DNA of 64,000 bases from Marinobacterium marinum (GTDB taxonomy: Bacteria > Pseudomonadota > Gammaproteobacteria > Pseudomonadales > Balneatricaceae): NCBI RefSeq assembly GCF_013868415.1, contig NZ_JACEMT010000051.1, forward strand, positions 1-64,000, read 5' to 3'. The notes beneath the pieces are model-generated. The model was not told the origin of the DNA, did not search any database, and was given only the letters and a program-made list of their open reading frames with translations. The first letter of the stretch is position 1. The number at the start of each line of letters is the position of its first letter. The position numbers and the translations under genes are program-made. Below, piece by piece: positions 60,363 to 64,000 of the stretch.

Positions 60363-60432
60363 ATGTCTGTAACAAACGGACATGCAATGGCTGCAGGCTT
60401 TTTGGCTGGCCGCAAGCAGCAGATTTTCAACA

Positions 60433-60732
60433 TCAGGTCTCTGTTTTGTCACTTCGGCCTGAGGGCTGGTTTGACCGGTTGGACTGGTACAGGCGGAGGA
60501 ACATGCCGACAATGACAAGGCCAATCGATAATACGCCCCCTGCTGCTGCGGTGATGGATAGAAACCATGAGATTCCGATCGAGAAAAGAGCCGCCCAGTT
60601 AACGTGAGTGTGGCTATGAAAAACCTGCTGAGGGTTATGTTGCCAGGCGCCATACATGGCGACAGCGCTGATGATGACAGCCAATACACTAGAAACAAGC
60701 CAGGCAACTTTGAGGGCCTTACATAAGGGCAT
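60433..60732 (-). CDS. Small membrane protein, function unknown
   Basis: Protein of 99 aa with two hydrophobic segments (residues 9-29 and about 45-80) and a polar Ser/Arg-rich tail. A short histidine-containing loop, HSHTHVNWAAL, lies between them. AGGTGA precedes the ATG at 9 nt. It lies alone and convergent with gyrB. No family is recognised. Confidence 0.55.
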   Translation of the reverse strand: MPLCKALKVAWLVSSVLAVIISAVAMYGAWQHNPQQVFHSHTHVNWAALFSIGISWFLSITAAAGGVLSIGLVIVGMFLRLYQSNRSNQPSGRSDKTET

Positions 60733-60886
60733 GTTGGTACATCACCTGTGGGTTGGTTGCTTGCTCATCAATGCCTGCCCTGTTTTGACTGTCTGGTTGG
60801 TCGTTTTCAGTGGGCAGGTTTGTCCTGTCGTCATACTGAGGTACTGGACCCTAGGGTACCAGAGCGACAAGACAGGTTGCAGAACA

Positions 60887-60902
60887 TGTTTCACGTGAAA
60901 CA
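60887..60902. other. parS: parS centromere site
   Basis: Perfect 16-bp palindrome TGTTTCACGTGAAACA, identical to the bacterial parS consensus bound by ParB. It lies 26 kb from the candidate oriC and 29.6 kb from parB, between the small membrane protein gene and the glyS terminator. Confidence 0.95.
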
Positions 60903-60935
60903 AAAAAGCCCCGCTGTTACCAGCAGGGCTTTTTT
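60902..60935 (-). terminator. glyQS terminator
   Basis: A stem of GC pairs with one mismatch (GCCCCGCTG at 60908-60916 with CAGCAGGGC at 60921-60929) flanked by A6 and T6, 24 bp beyond the glyS stop. It overlaps the end of parS by one base. Confidence 0.88.
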
Positions 60936-60958
60936 ATACAGGTTATGATCGTTGGCGA

Positions 60959-63007
60959 TTAGCCCAGCAGAGAGATGTCGGCGACACCGAGGAATAGACG
61001 ACGCAGACGCTTGAGCAGTGCCAGGCGGTTATTTCGGATCGCTTCATCGTCGGCCATGACCATAACATGGTCGAAAAAGCTGTCGATGACTTCACGCATG
61101 CCAGCCAAACGTTCCAGCGCTGTACGATAGTCGCCCTGCTCGAACAGCGGCTGCAGATCATGTTCGGCCGAAGTCAGAGCATTGGCCAGTGCCTGTTCGG
61201 CTTCTTCCTGCAGCAGGTCGTTGTTGATATCAGTACCGATTTCGCCTTTCTGCTTGCCGAGAATGTTACTGACACGCTTGTTGGCTGCAGCCAATGATTC
61301 AGCTTCTGCCAGACGGCGGAAGTGGCTAACGGCTTCGATACGGCGATCGAAATCCAACGGGCTGGTCGGTCGGAGTGCGTGGACGGACAGGAAGGTTTCA
61401 GCGCTGATCTCACGGTCTTCATACCAGGCGCGGAAGCGGTCGAGCATGAAGTCGAGTACGCGATCGGCCAGACCTTCACTGCCCGGCAGCTTGCCATGCT
61501 GTTCGGCAGCCAGAGTCAGCAGCTGGTGCAGGTCCAGGTCCAGCTTGTGTTCGACAATGATACGCAGCACACCCAAGGCGGCACGGCGCAGTGCGAACGG
61601 GTCCTTGGAGCCGGTCGGCGGCTGGTTGATGCCGAACAGGCCGGTCAGGGTGTCCAGGCGGTCGGCGATTGCCAGAGCGATACCGGTTTGGCTGGTCGGC
61701 AGATCATCACCCGCAAAGCGCGGCATGTACTGTTCGTTCATGGCCCGGGCTACTTCTTCCGGTTCGCCGTCATGCAGTGCGTAGTGATAGCCCATCAGGC
61801 CCTGAAGCTCGGTGAATTCGAACACCATGTCGGTCAGCAGGTCGCACTTGCTGAGCTGGGCAGCACGGCGAGCATGGCTTTCATTGCCGTCGATCAGCCC
61901 GGCAATAGCGGCGGCCAAGCCTTCGATACGCCGGGTTTTGTCATAAACGGTGCCCAGCTGCTGCTGGAAAACAACGGATTTGAGTTTCTCAATCCGGGCC
62001 TCCAGTGGCTGTTTCTTGTCGGTTTCAAAGAAGAAAGCGGCATCAGCCAGACGCGGGCGAATGACCTTCTCGTTCCCTTCGATCACCTGCTGCGGATCCT
62101 TGGACTCGATGTTGGCCAGGGTGATGAAGTACGGCATCAGTTTGCCGTCGGCATTCAGCGCATGGAAGTACTTCTGGTTTTCCTTCATGGAGAGGATCAG
62201 GGCTTCCGCCGGAACGTCAAGGAAGCGCTCCTCGAAACGACCGGTCAGGGCGACAGGCCACTCGTTCAGTGCGGTCACTTCGTCCAGCAGGTCTTCGTCG
62301 ATCTGTGCTACGCCGCCGATACGGTCGCCCTCGTGGATCACTTGCTCGCGGATCAATTCGCGACGTTCGCTGAAGTCGGCGATAACCTTGCCGGTTTCTT
62401 TCAGCACGCGGGCGTAGTCCGCCGGGGCGATCAGTTCGATGTCATGGTTGTAATGGAAGCGGTGGCCACGCGTCTTGCGACCGGCCTTGAGGCCGAGAAT
62501 CTCGGCGTCGACCACTTCGTCACCCAGCAGCATGCACAGCCATTTGACCGGGCGTACAAACTCGGTGCGAGATGAGCCCCAGCGCATGCGCTTGGGAATC
62601 GGCAGCTTGTTCAGTGATTCCGTAATGATGCCTGGCAGCAGAGACGCGGTGCTTTGCCCCTGCTCGACGCCACGATAAACATAGTAGCTGCCCTTGGGGG
62701 TTTCCATCTTGTCCAGCTGGTCGATACCGACACCGCAGGAACCGGCAAAGCCCTGCACGGCCTTTTCGGGAGCCTGGATGGCCGGTCCGCGTTTCTCGAT
62801 CTGGCGATCCGGCTGCTGCAGCTGGATACCGCTGATCAGAACGGCCAGGCGACGGGGAGCAGCATAAGGGCGAGCTTCGGTATAGTCGATACCGGCAGCG
62901 CCAAGCCCGGCAGTAATACCTTCCAGGAAGGCGCCTGACAGTGTCTTTAAAGCCTTGGGTGGCAGCTCTTCGGTGCCGAGTTCAACCAGAAAGTCGTGTT
63001 GAGACAT
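60959..63007 (-). CDS. glyS: Glycyl-tRNA synthetase beta subunit
   Basis: Beta chain of the bacterial alpha2-beta2 glycyl-tRNA synthetase; 682 aa, about family length. It begins DFLVELGTEELPPKALKTL and has AEALILSMKENQKYFHA, SKCDLLTDMVFEFTELQGLMG (HD-like core) and DPFALRRAALGVLRI, then a C-terminal anticodon-binding helical part. Its start overlaps the glyQ stop by one base. Confidence 0.97.
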   Translation of the reverse strand: MSQHDFLVELGTEELPPKALKTLSGAFLEGITAGLGAAGIDYTEARPYAAPRRLAVLISGIQLQQPDRQIEKRGPAIQAPEKAVQGFAGSCGVGIDQLDKMETPKGSYYVYRGVEQGQSTASLLPGIITESLNKLPIPKRMRWGSSRTEFVRPVKWLCMLLGDEVVDAEILGLKAGRKTRGHRFHYNHDIELIAPADYARVLKETGKVIADFSERRELIREQVIHEGDRIGGVAQIDEDLLDEVTALNEWPVALTGRFEERFLDVPAEALILSMKENQKYFHALNADGKLMPYFITLANIESKDPQQVIEGNEKVIRPRLADAAFFFETDKKQPLEARIEKLKSVVFQQQLGTVYDKTRRIEGLAAAIAGLIDGNESHARRAAQLSKCDLLTDMVFEFTELQGLMGYHYALHDGEPEEVARAMNEQYMPRFAGDDLPTSQTGIALAIADRLDTLTGLFGINQPPTGSKDPFALRRAALGVLRIIVEHKLDLDLHQLLTLAAEQHGKLPGSEGLADRVLDFMLDRFRAWYEDREISAETFLSVHALRPTSPLDFDRRIEAVSHFRRLAEAESLAAANKRVSNILGKQKGEIGTDINNDLLQEEAEQALANALTSAEHDLQPLFEQGDYRTALERLAGMREVIDSFFDHVMVMADDEAIRNNRLALLKRLRRLFLGVADISLLG

Positions 63008-63972
63008 TATTTCTCCTCCTCACAGGCAGCCAGAACTTCTGCCCGGATCGCTTCAGGGGCCATCGGGAATCCAAGGGCGCGGCGCGCATCGAAATAGGCA
63101 TGGGCCACGTCGCGGGCCAGCGTGCGTACGCGCAGAATATAGCGCTGACGCTCGGTGACCGAGATGGCGTGGCGCGCGTCCAGCAGGTTAAAGGTATGTG
63201 AGGCCTTCAACACCATTTCATAGGCCGGCAGCGGCAGATTGGCTGTCAGCAGCTTTTGGCACTCTGCTTCGTAGTGGTCGAAACTGGCAAACAGGGCCGG
63301 TACGTCGGCGTGTTCGAAGTTGTAGGTCGACATCTCCACTTCGTTCTGGTGGAAGACGTCGCCGTAGCTGACGTTGCTGCCATCGGGGTGACGTGCCCAC
63401 ACCAGGTCGTAGACACTGTCCACGTTCTGGATATACATGGCAATACGCTCGAGACCGTAAGTGATCTCACCGGTGACCGGATAGCATTCCAGGCCGCCGG
63501 CCTGCTGGAAATAGGTAAACTGTGTGACTTCCATGCCGTTCAGCCAGACTTCCCAGCCCAGTCCCCAGGCTCCCAGCGTGGGAGATTCCCAGTTGTCTTC
63601 AACGAAGCGCACATCGTGGACATTCAAGTCGATGCCGATATGCTCGAGGGAGCCCAGATAGAGTTCCTGAATGTTATCGGGTGAAGGCTTGAGTACAGTC
63701 TGGAACTGGTAGTAATGCTGCAGTCGGTTGGGGTTTTCACCGTAGCGGCCGTCGGTCGGGCGGCGGCTGGGCTGCACGTAGGCGGAACGCCAGGTTTCGG
63801 GGCCAATGGCCCTCAGGAAGGTACAGGGGTGGAAGGTACCTGCACCCACCTCCAGGTCCAGTGGCTGCACGATGACACAGCCCTGTTCGGCCCAGTATTG
63901 CTGCAGGGCCAGGATCAGTCCCTGGAATGTGCTAACGTCTGGAGTCACCTTGTCAGTCACGGAAATCACCAT
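63007..63972 (-). CDS. glyQ: Glycyl-tRNA synthetase alpha subunit
   Basis: Catalytic alpha chain forming glycyl-adenylate; 321 aa. [20 protein letters not shown] at the N-terminus, [26 protein letters not shown] with the class II motif 2 region, and [24 protein letters not shown] are diagnostic. The first ATG (63972) lacks a clear ribosome-binding site; GTG at 63969 or 63960 is possible. Gene order glyQ-glyS is standard. Confidence 0.97.
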   Translation of the reverse strand: MVISVTDKVTPDVSTFQGLILALQQYWAEQGCVIVQPLDLEVGAGTFHPCTFLRAIGPETWRSAYVQPSRRPTDGRYGENPNRLQHYYQFQTVLKPSPDNIQELYLGSLEHIGIDLNVHDVRFVEDNWESPTLGAWGLGWEVWLNGMEVTQFTYFQQAGGLECYPVTGEITYGLERIAMYIQNVDSVYDLVWARHPDGSNVSYGDVFHQNEVEMSTYNFEHADVPALFASFDHYEAECQKLLTANLPLPAYEMVLKASHTFNLLDARHAISVTERQRYILRVRTLARDVAHAYFDARRALGFPMAPEAIRAEVLAACEEEK

Positions 63973-64000
63973 TGCTGTTGAATGTGGTCGAAATAGGAGC

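Noticed and set aside
60333-60707. Minus-strand 124-codon open frame after gyrB
   Set aside because: It overlaps the 99-codon membrane protein in another frame and runs through the gyrB terminator.
61322-62575. Plus-strand open frame of 417 codons
   Set aside because: Antisense to glyS; no domain is recognisable.

Overview
This window is a near-origin chromosomal segment of a Gram-negative gammaproteobacterium, probably a marine Oceanospirillales-type organism. The lineage is an inference from gene content and order: TAXI-type TRAP transporter, HexR regulator, gidA-gidB-parAB-atp order, rpmH/dnaA divergence, glyQS and split thiamine genes. It holds about 55 intact genes plus a cluster of broken ones.

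Layout. 0-4.3 kb: a TRAP-TAXI uptake operon with a universal-stress-protein gene. 4.4-7.8 kb: a phosphofructokinase, a DUF502 membrane protein, a metallo-beta-lactamase-fold hydrolase, a CHAD protein and a small zinc-ribbon protein. 7.9-14.6 kb: a TPP-riboswitch operon (thiD, ABC transporter for a pyrimidine precursor, two TenA paralogues, thiC). 14.8-19.1 kb: a 26-codon lipoprotein gene, hexR, an FMN glutamate-synthase-like protein, a small alpha/beta hydrolase and a YbaN-type protein. 19.1-23.1 kb: glmS, glmU and a divergent TrmB-like regulator. 23.2-30.3 kb: the complete atpIBEFHAGDC operon, with a strong promoter that decides the atpI start. 30.4-34.6 kb: mnmG-rsmG-parA-parB. 34.7-35.45 kb: an AT-rich non-coding stretch with many DnaA boxes, the best oriC candidate. 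35.5-40.7 kb: YceI, cytochrome b561, FUSC/MarR and mnmE. 51.2-60.3 kb: yidC, rnpA and rpmH, then divergent dnaA-dnaN-recF-gyrB. 60.4-64 kb: a small membrane protein, a perfect parS site and glyS-glyQ.

The anomaly is the interval between mnmE and yidC, neighbours in many relatives. Here about 10.5 kb of accessory DNA (40.7-51.2 kb) separates them. It is a polymorphic-toxin/immunity graveyard. It contains one long TadE-linker-HINT-AHH nuclease toxin gene broken by a 7-G frameshift and two in-frame TAG codons. It also has two intact and one broken copy of an Imm11/Imm43-like immunity gene, two intact and one 19-codon copy of a PoNi-like (DUF1911) gene, an intact and a truncated copy of a DcrB/DUF1795-like gene, an Imm45-like gene, an AT-rich orphan ORF, several short toxin 3-prime ends, and a 467-bp internally deleted IS5-family element with intact terminal repeats. 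Toxin ends sit directly in front of particular immunity families, so the array looks like successive cassette replacements that left immunity genes behind.

The rest is housekeeping: replication and segregation (dnaA, dnaN, recF, gyrB, oriC, parAB, parS), ATP synthesis, translation and tRNA modification, cell-wall precursor supply (glmS, glmU) and thiamine biosynthesis. No tRNA, rRNA or CRISPR array was seen.
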